Source of the DNA: DATJGF01 sp035495315
Lineage (GTDB): Bacteria > Verrucomicrobiota > Verrucomicrobiia > Limisphaerales > UBA8199
Reading direction: 5' to 3'
DNA: 64,000 bases
NCBI GenBank assembly: GCA_035495315.1
Contig: DATJGF010000162.1
Span: 1 to 64,000 of the forward strand
The notes under the pieces were generated by a model. It was not told the origin of the DNA and ran no database searches. It saw nothing but the letters and a program-made list of their open reading frames with translations. Positions within the stretch are counted from its first letter, which is position 1. Each line of letters starts with the position of its first letter. Shown piece by piece: positions 1 through 8,915 of the stretch. The position numbers and the translations under genes are program-made.

Positions 1-338
1 GCTCGTTGGGCAATGCCGCGCGGGTCGCGGATATAGGGCTCGTGCGTGCCGGTTTCGGCGATAGTGCAGGTCAGCGATAGGGTCGGCTCCATCATGAACG
101 GGTCGATAAACGCGGTATCCGGGTCGGGCATCGCCAGCATGTCGCTGGCCTCGATGCTCTTCCAACCCCGGATCGACGAACCGTCGAAGCCCAGGCCTTC
201 GCTGAAGATTTCTTCGGTCAGTTCGCGGATCGGACAACTGAAATGCTGCCAGGTGCCGAAGGTGTCGACAAACTTGATGTCGATCATCTTGGCGCCGGTC
301 TTCTTGGCTAGTTCAAGTATGTTTTTGGGTGTGCTCAT
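1..338 (-). CDS. glnA: Glutamine synthetase type I, N-terminal part (runs off the left edge)
   Basis: Read on the minus strand from an ATG at 338, the frame stays open to the window edge and gives about 112 residues. It begins MSTPKNILELAKKTGAK and includes the GLGFDGSSIRGW segment and the IEASDMLAMPDP segment typical of the beta-grasp N-terminal domain of bacterial type I glutamine synthetase (ATP-dependent glutamate plus ammonia to glutamine, cytoplasmic dodecamer). The catalytic half lies outside the window. It follows the PII gene on the same strand with a 59-bp gap, the usual nitrogen-control pairing, so PII and GlnA are probably co-transcribed. The family is certain from the residues seen; the isoform and full length cannot be judged. 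Confidence 0.93.
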   Translation of the reverse strand, partial: MSTPKNILELAKKTGAKMIDIKFVDTFGTWQHFSCPIRELTEEIFSEGLGFDGSSIRGWKSIEASDMLAMPDPDTAFIDPFMMEPTLSLTCTIAETGTHEPYIRDPRGIAQR

Positions 339-397
339 TGACGGAGTTATCGGGTTGTGGTGGTATCAAAAAGCTAATGAGAAGAAACCGCGACGGC

Positions 398-736
398 TCA
401 AACGGCCGCTTCACCGGTCTCTTCGGTCCGGATACGAATGGCGTTTTCGATGGCCGTCACGAAGACTTTGCCATCGCCAATTTTTCCGGTTTTGGCGGCT
501 TTCACGATCGCATCAACTGCTGAGTTGACCATGCTATCCGCCAGCACAATCTCGAGTTTGATCTTGGGCAGGAAATCTACGGTATACTCGCTGCCTCGGT
601 AAATCTCAGTATGGCCTTTTTGGCGTCCAAAGCCCTTTACTTCCGAAACGGTCATACCTTCGACCCCGAGACCTGAAAGAGCCTCTTTCACGTCCTCGAG
701 TTTGAAGGGTTTAATGATGGCCTCGATCTTTTTCAT
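398..736 (-). CDS. glnB: Nitrogen regulatory protein PII
   Basis: 112 residues, the standard PII length. The protein starts MKKIEAIIKPFKLEDVKEAL and carries the T-loop GRQKGHTEIYRG followed by SEYTVDFLPK, which places the uridylylatable tyrosine at residue 51. The C-terminal GDGKVFVTAIENAIRIRT segment matches the B/C-loop region that closes the ATP/ADP and 2-oxoglutarate site. PII trimers sense energy and carbon/nitrogen state and bind nitrogen-assimilation targets. A further in-frame start lies 12 codons upstream, but the MKKIEA start fits the family. It sits directly upstream of glnA on the same strand. GlnB and GlnK cannot be told apart from sequence alone; no amtB is adjacent, which slightly favours GlnB. 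Confidence 0.95.
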   Translation of the reverse strand: MKKIEAIIKPFKLEDVKEALSGLGVEGMTVSEVKGFGRQKGHTEIYRGSEYTVDFLPKIKLEIVLADSMVNSAVDAIVKAAKTGKIGDGKVFVTAIENAIRIRTEETGEAAV

Positions 737-908
737 TGCGTTGTTTCGGTTTGCAAAAACGGATACTAACAACCACTCAAGGGCTGTAAACAGGAATGTT
801 GAAAAAAAACAGCGCTCAGAAAATCCTCAACCAAATTCATTGAGAAGAACACCGACAAATCGGACACTGGCATACAAGCTCATTCAACATTTGATCACGC
901 GCCCCGCA

Positions 909-2321
909 ATGCTCCTTAACTTTGGTTGCTGCCGAACGACGCTGTGGCTGGGCCTTGGCGTGTTCTCGGCGACTAACTGTTGGCCTCAGACCGATTCGTC
1001 GGATTCTGCGGACTCCCGTAACACTATGAGTCGTCTTGAGGAACAAATCACGCAGAGCCGAACCGGCCACATCCTCACCCACACGAGCGTATGGTCGCCA
1101 GATAGCCAATGGATTGTTTATGATAGCCGCTCCGACCCGGCAGGAACCAATTTTGATGGCGCGCGCGTTGAAATGGTGAATGTGAGCAGCGGTGAAGTGA
1201 GAGTGCTCTTTGAAGCCAAGCACGAGGCCCATTGCGGCGTCGCAACCTTCCACCCCTCTCAAAATCGAATCATTTTTATCCTCGGGCCGGAGCGACCCAC
1301 CAGCGATTGGCAATACTGTGCGTGGCATCGGCAAGGTGTCATCGTGGAGATCACTAAACCCGGGCTCGCACACAATCTCGATGCGTGCGATCTGGTTGCT
1401 CCGTACACAGCGGGCGCATTGCGCGGCGGCTCACACGTGCATGTCTGGGATGCTGCAGGGCAGTGGGTCAGTTTCACATATGAAGACCATGTGCTGGCTC
1501 AACTCACCGATGAAGTCGGCCCACACGAGCAGAACCTGCGAAACGTTGGAGTCAGTGTGCCCGGCCACAAGGTGCGCGTAAGCAAAAATCATCCGCGCAA
1601 CCATGATGGCGATTACTTTAGCGTCGTCGTGACGCGCACGACGGCAAATCCTCAGCCTGGTTCCGACGAGATCCAACGGGCTTGTGAGGAAGGTTGGATT
1701 GGAACAAATGGTTATGTCCGGGCCGATGGCTCTCGGCAACAACATGCGCTGGCATTTCAGGGCCAGGTCAAATCGCACAGGGGCGATGTCGTCTCTGAAG
1801 TGTTTTTGGTGAATCTGCCGAACGATTTAACCCTGATTGGCGACGGGCCACTGGCTGGAACCGAAGTCCACATGCCGCGTCCCCCGCGCAGCACTACGCA
1901 ACGTCGGCTCACCTTCACCAGCGAACGAAAATTCCCTGGAATTCAAGGGCCGCGGCACTGGCTCCATAGTTCTCCCGATGGTCGGCGCATTGCTTTTTTG
2001 ATGAAAGATGACCATGGAGTAGTGCAATTATGGACCGTCTCGCCGAATGGCGGGGAACCCGTTCAAGTCACGCATAATCCCTGGCCAATCACCTCCGCTT
2101 TTAGTTGGAATCCCGATGGCCGTTTTCTGACCTGCGTCATCGATAACAGCGTCTGTCTCACGGAGATAGAAACTGGCAAATTGACACGCTTAACACCGCG
2201 ACGGGAGGATTCCACTGCACCACGGCCGGAGGCATGCGTCATTTCTCCGGATGGAAAAAAGATCGCTTTCGTGCGCCAGGTCGAATCTTTTAACCAGATA
2301 TTCGTCGTGAACACTCAGTAA
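909..2321 (+). CDS. DUF3748/YidR-like beta-propeller protein, probably exported
   Basis: 470 residues from the ATG at 909. An open frame continues further upstream, but that part overlaps the PII gene on the other strand and looks non-coding. The N-terminus has a hydrophobic stretch (TTLWLGLGVFSA) that could be a signal peptide. The body holds repeated WSPDSQWIVYDSR-type and SPDGRRIAFLMKD-type blades, as in TolB/PD40 propellers, around a central GGSHVHVWDAAGQWVSFTYED region. From memory this arrangement resembles the E. coli YidR (DUF3748) family, whose function is unknown. The stop codon directly abuts the ATG of the MFS transporter, and GalT follows, so the three genes probably form one operon. 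A role in sensing or binding a sugar-like ligand outside the cytoplasm is inference only. Confidence 0.75.
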   Translation: MLLNFGCCRTTLWLGLGVFSATNCWPQTDSSDSADSRNTMSRLEEQITQSRTGHILTHTSVWSPDSQWIVYDSRSDPAGTNFDGARVEMVNVSSGEVRVLFEAKHEAHCGVATFHPSQNRIIFILGPERPTSDWQYCAWHRQGVIVEITKPGLAHNLDACDLVAPYTAGALRGGSHVHVWDAAGQWVSFTYEDHVLAQLTDEVGPHEQNLRNVGVSVPGHKVRVSKNHPRNHDGDYFSVVVTRTTANPQPGSDEIQRACEEGWIGTNGYVRADGSRQQHALAFQGQVKSHRGDVVSEVFLVNLPNDLTLIGDGPLAGTEVHMPRPPRSTTQRRLTFTSERKFPGIQGPRHWLHSSPDGRRIAFLMKDDHGVVQLWTVSPNGGEPVQVTHNPWPITSAFSWNPDGRFLTCVIDNSVCLTEIETGKLTRLTPRREDSTAPRPEACVISPDGKKIAFVRQVESFNQIFVVNTQ

Positions 2322-3656
2322 ATGGGCACTCATAGCTCAACGCTCAAAAGCTCTCCTTCGACGACCGGCCCAAATTACAAATGGTGGGTCCTGGCAATGT
2401 TATGGTTCGTCTGTTTCTTCAACTACACCGATCGTCAGGCGATTTCGTCAGTATTCCCGAAACTAAAAGATGAGTTCGGGTTCACTAAGGTCCAGTTGGG
2501 GCTGATTGGCTCCGCGTTTATGTACGTCTATGCGTTTGGGTCACCCATCGCGGGCTACCTCGGCGATCGCATGCGGCGCAAGGATTTGATCCTGGGCGGA
2601 TGCCTGTTCTGGAGCGCCGTGACTGTGTTGACCGGTTGGTGCGGCAAGCTGTGGCAGTTCATCACCGTCCGCGCACTGACAGGCCTCGGGGAAACTTTCT
2701 ATTTTCCCTCAGCGACCTCTTTACTCAGTGATTATCACGGGCCGAAGACGCGATCGCGGGCGCTCGGGATTCATAATTCGGGGGTCTACATCGGAACCAT
2801 CGCGGGCGGCTGGCTGGGCGCATGGTTCGCTGAGCACATCGGGTGGCGTCGGGGCTTTTATTGTTTCGGAGCGGCGGGCATAGCACTGGCTCTGTGTCTT
2901 TATCGAGGGTTGAGGGAACCGATGCGCGGCGCTTCAGAAGCTGCGCTGAGCGAAACTCAAACCGTAACGAATCTGAAACCACTGTCGGTCAAAGAAATGG
3001 GCCGGGCGCTGCTGCAAAGGCCCGCTGCGCTGCTGTTGCTGGCTGCGTTTATGGCTGCGAATTTTGTCGCGGCGATTTTCCTGGTCTGGACGCCTACTTT
3101 TCTGGTCGAGAAGTTTCATTTTCAGCTCACAATGGCCGGCTTTTCGGGGAGTGTTTTTATCAATATGGCTAGCGCGTTGAGCGTACCGTTTGGCGGCTGG
3201 GTGGCGGACCATCTGGCAGCGAGAAAGGCTGGTGGTCGCATTTTGGTGCAAGCCGCGGGGCTGTTAGTCGGGTCGATCTTTGTATTTGGGGTCGGCTGGA
3301 CCAACAGCGCCGGATTGCTGTTGCTAATGATGAGTCTGTTTGGCGCATGCAAAGGCATTTATGACTCGAATATTTTCGCGTCGATTTTCGATTTCATCGA
3401 GCCGCACGCGCGCGGCACCGCCGCCGGTCTCATGAATACTGTTGGCTGGAGCGGTGGCGCTTTAGGGCCGCTCATTGTAGGTTGGCTCAGTCAGCACGGA
3501 CGGCACGCGACGGAGATGGAAAACATGAGCGAGGCGATAACCTGGTGTTCGGGAGTTTATGTTGCCGGCGCCTTGCTGCTATTGATGGCGGCATTCCGAG
3601 CAAGCAAAGATTTGAAGCCGGCGCAATCGAGACTCAAGGAGAGCAATGCGATTTAA
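2322..3656 (+). CDS. MFS transporter, probable organic anion or sugar-acid symporter
   Basis: 444 residues with about twelve hydrophobic segments split 6+6 by a central polar loop near residues 205-235. The first half has NYTDRQAISSVFPKLKDEFG and the cytoplasmic loop GDRMRRKD typical of the major facilitator superfamily; RALTGLGETFYFPS follows in helix 4. The pattern best matches the anion:cation symporter branch that includes hexuronate and galactonate carriers, but the substrate cannot be read from sequence. It starts on the base after the stop of the DUF3748 gene and overlaps galT by 11 bp, which indicates translational coupling. Context suggests import of a galactose-related compound; this is inference. 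Confidence 0.88.
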   Translation: MGTHSSTLKSSPSTTGPNYKWWVLAMLWFVCFFNYTDRQAISSVFPKLKDEFGFTKVQLGLIGSAFMYVYAFGSPIAGYLGDRMRRKDLILGGCLFWSAVTVLTGWCGKLWQFITVRALTGLGETFYFPSATSLLSDYHGPKTRSRALGIHNSGVYIGTIAGGWLGAWFAEHIGWRRGFYCFGAAGIALALCLYRGLREPMRGASEAALSETQTVTNLKPLSVKEMGRALLQRPAALLLLAAFMAANFVAAIFLVWTPTFLVEKFHFQLTMAGFSGSVFINMASALSVPFGGWVADHLAARKAGGRILVQAAGLLVGSIFVFGVGWTNSAGLLLLMMSLFGACKGIYDSNIFASIFDFIEPHARGTAAGLMNTVGWSGGALGPLIVGWLSQHGRHATEMENMSEAITWCSGVYVAGALLLLMAAFRASKDLKPAQSRLKESNAI

Positions 3657-4683
3657 CCCGGAGGAGCATCCGCATCGTCGATACAATCCCCTATTAGGGC
3701 AGTGGGTATTGGTTTCACCCCACCGGACCAAGCGTCCCTGGTTGGGCCAGGTTGAGCGTGCTGCCCGCGAGGATCGGCCGAGCTACGAGCCTCAATGTTA
3801 TCTTTGCCCGGGTAACAAACGCGCCGGAAACGCCATCAATCCGAATTACGAGCATACCTTCGTCTTCGTCAATGATTTCTCCGCGTTGCTGCCCGACACT
3901 CCGGTCGATGGCGCAGCGACCGATTCTCTCTTCCGTTTCGAGCCAGTGCGCGGAGAATGCCGGGTGATCTGTTTTTCGCCCCGGCACGATCTGACGCTGG
4001 CGCAGATGCCGGCCGCAGAGATTCGGCAGGTGGTCGATGTCTGGGCCGAACAAGCCACCGAGCTTGGGCAGAAATATCGCTGGGTCCAGCTATTCGAAAA
4101 CAAGGGCGCGATCATGGGCTGCTCCAACCCCCACCCGCATGGCCAGGTTTGGGCCGGGAGCGCCTTGCCGAACGAACCCAACGCTGAGGATAGACAACAG
4201 CGAGCGCATTTTGAGCAAACGCGCACGCCGATGTTGCTCGAAATTGTTCGCCAAGAAACGGAACTCGCCCAACGGGTCGTCGAGCTAAACGAACACTGGG
4301 TCGCGGTGGTGCCGTTTTGGGCGATATGGCCATTCGAGGTCCTGCTGCTGCCGAGACGCCATGTGCTGCGTATACCCGATCTGTCGAATGTGGAACGCGA
4401 CAGCCTGTCTGAGACTCTGCGGCGCGTGCTAACGCGTTACGATAATCTCTTCGAAACTTCGTTTCCTTATTCCATGGGTTGGCATGCCGCACCGAATGAG
4501 CCCGGCGATCAATCTCACTGGCAATTGCACGCCCATTTCTATCCGCCGCTGCTGCGCTCAGCGACGGTGAAGAAGTTCATGGTCGGTTATGAATTGCTGG
4601 CCGAGGCGCAACGGGATCTCACCCCGGAACAGGCGGCCGAACGATTGCGCGCGTTGAGCACGAAGCATTACCTGGAAAAATGA
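3646..4683 (+). CDS. galT: Galactose-1-phosphate uridylyltransferase
   Basis: 345 residues, full length for the E. coli-type enzyme. It exchanges UMP between UDP-glucose and galactose-1-phosphate in the Leloir pathway. Visible key residues are the zinc ligands C51 and C54 (CYLC), H114 and H163, and the NPHPHGQVW motif whose second histidine (H165) is the nucleophile that carries UMP. The C-terminal block WQLHAHFYPPLLRSATVKKF is almost canonical. The start overlaps the end of the MFS gene by 11 bp. No galK, galE or galM of the classical type is next to it; the facing gene is a ROK-family protein that could supply sugar-kinase activity (inference). Confidence 0.97.
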   Translation: MRFNPEEHPHRRYNPLLGQWVLVSPHRTKRPWLGQVERAAREDRPSYEPQCYLCPGNKRAGNAINPNYEHTFVFVNDFSALLPDTPVDGAATDSLFRFEPVRGECRVICFSPRHDLTLAQMPAAEIRQVVDVWAEQATELGQKYRWVQLFENKGAIMGCSNPHPHGQVWAGSALPNEPNAEDRQQRAHFEQTRTPMLLEIVRQETELAQRVVELNEHWVAVVPFWAIWPFEVLLLPRRHVLRIPDLSNVERDSLSETLRRVLTRYDNLFETSFPYSMGWHAAPNEPGDQSHWQLHAHFYPPLLRSATVKKFMVGYELLAEAQRDLTPEQAAERLRALSTKHYLEK

Positions 4684-4876
4684 CGGTGTGGGTGAGAGAT
4701 CTTCATCCCGTTCGGGATGGCACTGATTTTCATGCCGTACGATTACTCGCGTTACCGTTGGTGGCATGTTGCACGTTCCGGACATTCCTTGATGCCCTTT
4801 ACCTCCCAAGTTTACTTCGTCTCTTTGACCCGTTTGACACGGAAATAAATACGAGCTTGCCCCCGGCCGGAACCCG

Positions 4877-6286
4877 TTAGGGTTTTTGAATTTCCGGCAA
4901 ACTGGCAGCCGCCACGGCCTGTCCATGCCGCTTGTCTTTCTCGTCAGGGATGTGGAAAGCGATCTTTCCAGCCAGCTCGGGGAACTCGGCCTTTAATACG
5001 TCCTGAGCATTTTGTATTATAAGGTCGCCGCCTGGCCCGGAGGTGACGCGGCCCAGGATCAGCACGGCTTCGAGATCATAAAAGTCGGCGAAATGCGCAA
5101 TGCCATAGCCCAGGTAGACGCCGATAGTCTGATAAATCCTGCGCGCACGCTCATCGCCTTTCTCCATCAGACCCTGGACATGCTTGAGTTTTTCCGGCAG
5201 CGGCAGCTTCGGGTTGAGCTCAATTCCCGCCGGCGCCAGCAAGCGGCCGACACATTGCTGCGAAAAATACTGCGCACCGCAGCCGTAGTCGCCTGACCAC
5301 TCATCAACCGGCGCCTGCGGATCATAATCGAGCGGCACGAACGCCAACTCATTTAGCCAGGAAGTGATATTACCTTCGGCATTCACATAACCACCGGCGG
5401 TGCTGGTTCCCAGAGAAATCCCAAGGATGCGGTTTCGTCCAAGGGACATTGAACCGGCTAGAGCGGTGACTTCGCCATCGTTTACGACTTCAAAGGGAAT
5501 GTTGTTCCATCGTTTCTTTATTTCAAAGAAGAGGTCTTTGACGCGGCTCTCGAACAGTTCCTTGGCCACACCACGAAACAGTGACGCCACTTTTACCCGA
5601 TTGTTCACATACACGCCGGCAGCGCTGCCACCAATCGCATCGACCCGCGGCAAATGCATTGATGCGGTCTTGAGCGAGTCCATGATACCGTCATAGTGGT
5701 ACTGAGGATCGTTTTGAAAATAGGGATCCCAAACCTTTTCTTCGCTGAATACCACCTTACCCTCGATGACCGCCGCAACCTTGCGATCACTTCCCCCTAA
5801 GTCAAAGCCGATGCGGCATCCCTCCAAATGCCTGCCCAGAGAAGCTGTGCGGCGGCGTTCCGGCGGCAATTGTGCTGTTGGCACAACTTCGATCGGACGA
5901 TCAAAAACGCGCTCGCCTACCAGATTGGAATCAAACCGGCCGGTCGCAGTCTCCCGGTAATGGGCCCCAAGCCGGTCGGCCAGCACAGTCGGCCCCGCAA
6001 AATGCACACGCCACCCGCCGCGAGACCAGAGAAGGAATTTCACAATCCGCTCCAGGTAAGTGAAATTGCCGGTGGCGCGGGGATGATCTTCGGGAAAAAT
6101 CTGAGTGGAAAAATGAGACACGCTGCCATCAGTCTGCTCGAGGGCTACCCCGACCGGCACAGCCATAGTCACATCGCACAGTTCCAGGCGAAACCGACGA
6201 TTGGCCAGAACCGCTGGCCTGAACTGGGTGTGGAGTAGCGGCGCAATGCGAGGTGATACCAGCGGCAGTCCGTTATTAACATCCAT
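4877..6286 (-). CDS. ROK-family protein (putative sugar kinase) with a 150-residue N-terminal extension
   Basis: 469 residues. From about residue 155 it is a ROK protein: the phosphate-binding IGFDLGGSDRKVAAV, the GGSAAGVYVNNRVKV region, NDGEVTALAG and LGISLGTSTAGGYV. The ROK zinc motif is degenerate: only DYGCGAQYF remains where CxCGxxGC is expected. The first 150 residues have no DNA-binding helix-turn-helix that I can recognise, so it is more likely an enzyme than a NagC-type repressor. ROK enzymes phosphorylate hexoses or aminosugars with ATP in the cytoplasm. It converges on the DUF3748-MFS-galT operon with 193 bp between. A galactose or glucose kinase role is possible but unproven. A short CATCCCG/CGGGATG hairpin lies between the genes at 4704-4719. 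Confidence 0.8.
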   Translation of the reverse strand: MDVNNGLPLVSPRIAPLLHTQFRPAVLANRRFRLELCDVTMAVPVGVALEQTDGSVSHFSTQIFPEDHPRATGNFTYLERIVKFLLWSRGGWRVHFAGPTVLADRLGAHYRETATGRFDSNLVGERVFDRPIEVVPTAQLPPERRRTASLGRHLEGCRIGFDLGGSDRKVAAVIEGKVVFSEEKVWDPYFQNDPQYHYDGIMDSLKTASMHLPRVDAIGGSAAGVYVNNRVKVASLFRGVAKELFESRVKDLFFEIKKRWNNIPFEVVNDGEVTALAGSMSLGRNRILGISLGTSTAGGYVNAEGNITSWLNELAFVPLDYDPQAPVDEWSGDYGCGAQYFSQQCVGRLLAPAGIELNPKLPLPEKLKHVQGLMEKGDERARRIYQTIGVYLGYGIAHFADFYDLEAVLILGRVTSGPGGDLIIQNAQDVLKAEFPELAGKIAFHIPDEKDKRHGQAVAAASLPEIQKP

Positions 6287-6404
6287 AAACCAAAAGCCGT
6301 TGTAACGGACCCTAAGGGAGGCGGCAAGCTCAAGTGCTTGTCAATTCAGGCAGAATACCGTTCGTCCGACCGAACGGCGAACGCATGGAGTTGCGACCTC
6401 CTGG

Positions 6405-8738
6405 CTACTCGCCCTTCCCATGGCGCGGGGCGGCACTGCCCAACAACAGCCGCAAGCTGTTCATCACGACGACGACGGTGCTGCCTTCATGGCCAACCAC
6501 ACCTATCGTAAGAGGAATTCGCCCCAGAAGCGCAAAGGTGACCAGCACGACCACCGTTCCGAGCGAGATAAACAGGTTCTGTCGAATGACGCGACGAGCA
6601 CGCTGGCTGAGGCGGAAGGCGGCCAGGAAATTCTCCAGCCGGTCATGCATTAACACCACATCGGCCTGCTCGAGGGCGGCATCCGAGCCTCGCGCGCCCA
6701 TAGCGACGCCGATGTGAGCCGCCGCCAGGCTCGGCGCGTCATTGACCCCGTCACCCACCATAGCCACTTTCAATCCCTCGCCGGTCAGTGCTCGAATCGC
6801 GGAGACTTTTTGTTCCGGTTTTAGTTCGGCCCGCACATCTTTGATTCCAAGCGCGCGTTGGAGTCCTTCGGCGGCGGCTTTGCGATCACCGGTGAGCACG
6901 ACCGCATGCAAACCTTCCTGGTGCAGTTCCTCGATGAGACCTTTCGCTTCGGCGCGAATATCATCACGCAGGACAATTCTTCCCAGCAGATCGCCGGAGT
7001 TGAGCCACACCTCGGCGAGGCCTGACTCGGTTGCCGGCACTTTGGCGATCGTCGTCGCAAGCGGGACTTGCGCAAACCATTCGCGACGCCCGAGCCGGCA
7101 TTCCTGTCCCTGGTAATTGGCCCGGAGACCGTGCCCGGTGATCGATTCAAACCCCTCCAGCTCGAGCTTGGAAAAGCCCTGCTGTTTGCCGAACCGAGTG
7201 ATCGCGCGCGCCAGCGGGTGCGTCGATAAGCGTTCCAAACAAAACGCCAATTGCCCGACCTCGGCTTCGCGACCAGGCGGAAAGCTTTCTATCCTCTCAA
7301 CTGCCAATTCGCCGGTAGTCAACGTTCCGGTTTTGTCCAGCGCGACCGTCGTAACCTCGGCGAGCTTTTCAACGGCTGCGCCGCCGCGAAACAGGATTCC
7401 GTGACGCGCGCTCCACGCGATGGCGGCGAGCACGGCGGAAGGAATGGACAGCACGAGCGCGCAAGGCGAGGCCACGACCAGCAGGGTCATCGTATGATAA
7501 AAAGCGCTATGCTCGACGCTGCTGGAACCGAACGGTGCCTGGCCAAAACCGAGCCACCAGACAAAGAACATCGCTGCGCTAAGACCCAGCACACTATAGG
7601 TGTAGTAGGTGCTGAAACGGTCGGTGAACTGCTGGGCCGGGGCCTTTTGTCGCTGGGCTTCCCGGATCAGCCGAATGATCTTTTGCAGCGCGCTCTCGGT
7701 GGCAGAACGGAGTACGGCAACCTCGACGGCGCCCCAGAGATTCATCGTTCCCGCCAGCACACTGTCTCCAACGGCTTTTTCGACCGGCGCCGCTTCTCCC
7801 GTCAGGTTGGATTCATCACTGGCGGTTTGGCCTTTAATGACTTCTGCGTCGACGGGGAATTGAGCGCCCGGTTTGATGAGCAGGCGCATACTGGGCCGAA
7901 GACTCTCGACCGGCATTTCACGTTCGTGCCCGGATTCATCCAAGACAGTGGCGAACTTGGGCGCGTCACGAAACAACGAACGGATCTCGCGCTGGGTGCG
8001 CCCCAGGGCATAATGTTCGAGCGCGCCGGAAAACGAAAAGAGGAACAGCAGCATCGCGCCTTCACCCCAGGCGCCAATGCTCGCACTTCCCACCGCAACC
8101 GCCAGCATCAGGAAATGGACGTCTATCGTGCCCTTTTGCAGACGTTCCCAGATTTCCTGGACCGTGTACCATCCGCCGGCGACGTAAGCCAAAAGATAAC
8201 CGAGCAGCGCATGCGGCGAGCCGGATAGGTAAGCGCCTAAACCGAAAACCCCGCAAAGAATCGCCGCTGCCAATTGCGGTTTCCACTCGTCGAGTTCTTC
8301 GGCGTGCTCAAGGAATTCAATATCGCGCTGGACCAGTTTCGGAAACGGAATATCCCGCCATCGCCAAAACTTCGGTGCGGTCGGACAGGTTACTCGGGCA
8401 ATGGTCGTTTTCTCGCCGTCGTGCTGGATCAGAATCTTTTGCCGCTGCAGGTCCGGGAGCGGGTCGACGCAAGTTCGGCACTCGCCGTGGCCCGCCAGGA
8501 GTGTGCAGCCGCGTTCGGCTTTTGTTGATTGGGCCCGTTCGAAGGTTCTGCTGATACGCTCGGTCAATTTCGGTACATCCGCTTTACCCAGCGTCGCGAC
8601 CGAGATGGTCTTGCGTTCCCGGTCAATGGTTACGGCTTCTAGTGTGGGATCCTCCGCCAAGGCATCCACCACCGAACGCGCCAGACACGGTTTCGTGCCA
8701 GGCTCAGGGGGACAGTCATGTTTGGAACCCGAAGTCAT
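6405..8738 (-). CDS. P1B-type heavy-metal ATPase of the SPC (P1B-4-like) class
   Basis: 777 residues from the ATG at 8738; a GTG 20 codons upstream is less likely. It is a membrane ATPase for divalent transition metals. Visible are the actuator TGEAAPVEK, the transmembrane metal motif ASPCAL (residues 423-428), the phosphorylated aspartate in DKTGTL (D468), the HPLARA motif and GDGVNDAPS. The C-terminal membrane helix carries HEGST (about 750-754). SPC plus HEG(G/S)T is the signature of P1B-4 pumps, associated with cobalt, iron or zinc, rather than the CPC of ZntA or CopA. The N-terminus resembles an HMA fold without its CxxC, followed by a cysteine/histidine cluster GCTLLAGHGECRTC that might bind metal. 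A UspA gene lies upstream on the same strand. The metal is not determinable here. Confidence 0.92.
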   Translation of the reverse strand: MTSGSKHDCPPEPGTKPCLARSVVDALAEDPTLEAVTIDRERKTISVATLGKADVPKLTERISRTFERAQSTKAERGCTLLAGHGECRTCVDPLPDLQRQKILIQHDGEKTTIARVTCPTAPKFWRWRDIPFPKLVQRDIEFLEHAEELDEWKPQLAAAILCGVFGLGAYLSGSPHALLGYLLAYVAGGWYTVQEIWERLQKGTIDVHFLMLAVAVGSASIGAWGEGAMLLFLFSFSGALEHYALGRTQREIRSLFRDAPKFATVLDESGHEREMPVESLRPSMRLLIKPGAQFPVDAEVIKGQTASDESNLTGEAAPVEKAVGDSVLAGTMNLWGAVEVAVLRSATESALQKIIRLIREAQRQKAPAQQFTDRFSTYYTYSVLGLSAAMFFVWWLGFGQAPFGSSSVEHSAFYHTMTLLVVASPCALVLSIPSAVLAAIAWSARHGILFRGGAAVEKLAEVTTVALDKTGTLTTGELAVERIESFPPGREAEVGQLAFCLERLSTHPLARAITRFGKQQGFSKLELEGFESITGHGLRANYQGQECRLGRREWFAQVPLATTIAKVPATESGLAEVWLNSGDLLGRIVLRDDIRAEAKGLIEELHQEGLHAVVLTGDRKAAAEGLQRALGIKDVRAELKPEQKVSAIRALTGEGLKVAMVGDGVNDAPSLAAAHIGVAMGARGSDAALEQADVVLMHDRLENFLAAFRLSQRARRVIRQNLFISLGTVVVLVTFALLGRIPLTIGVVGHEGSTVVVVMNSLRLLLGSAAPRHGKGE

Positions 8739-8915
8739 AGCGTAACCTGGCACCAAGATAGCCTCTCTCGAAGACCCTTTCCAGGCAATACTCGCCACCG
8801 ATCGGGCGTATCCCGCGGCGGATAGACCATCAAAAACGAGTTATTTGCCTGCCTCAGACAATGACTTCCGTCCTTCCGGAACGATTGAAGCCCGCTTTGC
8901 CAAGAGCCACCGAGT

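Noticed and set aside
702..908. Upstream extension of the DUF3748 gene
   Set aside because: It overlaps the PII gene, and the translated residues do not look like protein before the ATG at 909.
4680..4880. 66-codon frame after galT
   Set aside because: There is no motif, and it overlaps the end of galT and of the convergent ROK gene.
7251..8228. 325-codon plus-strand frame
   Set aside because: It is antisense to the P1B ATPase, whose motifs are unambiguous on the minus strand.
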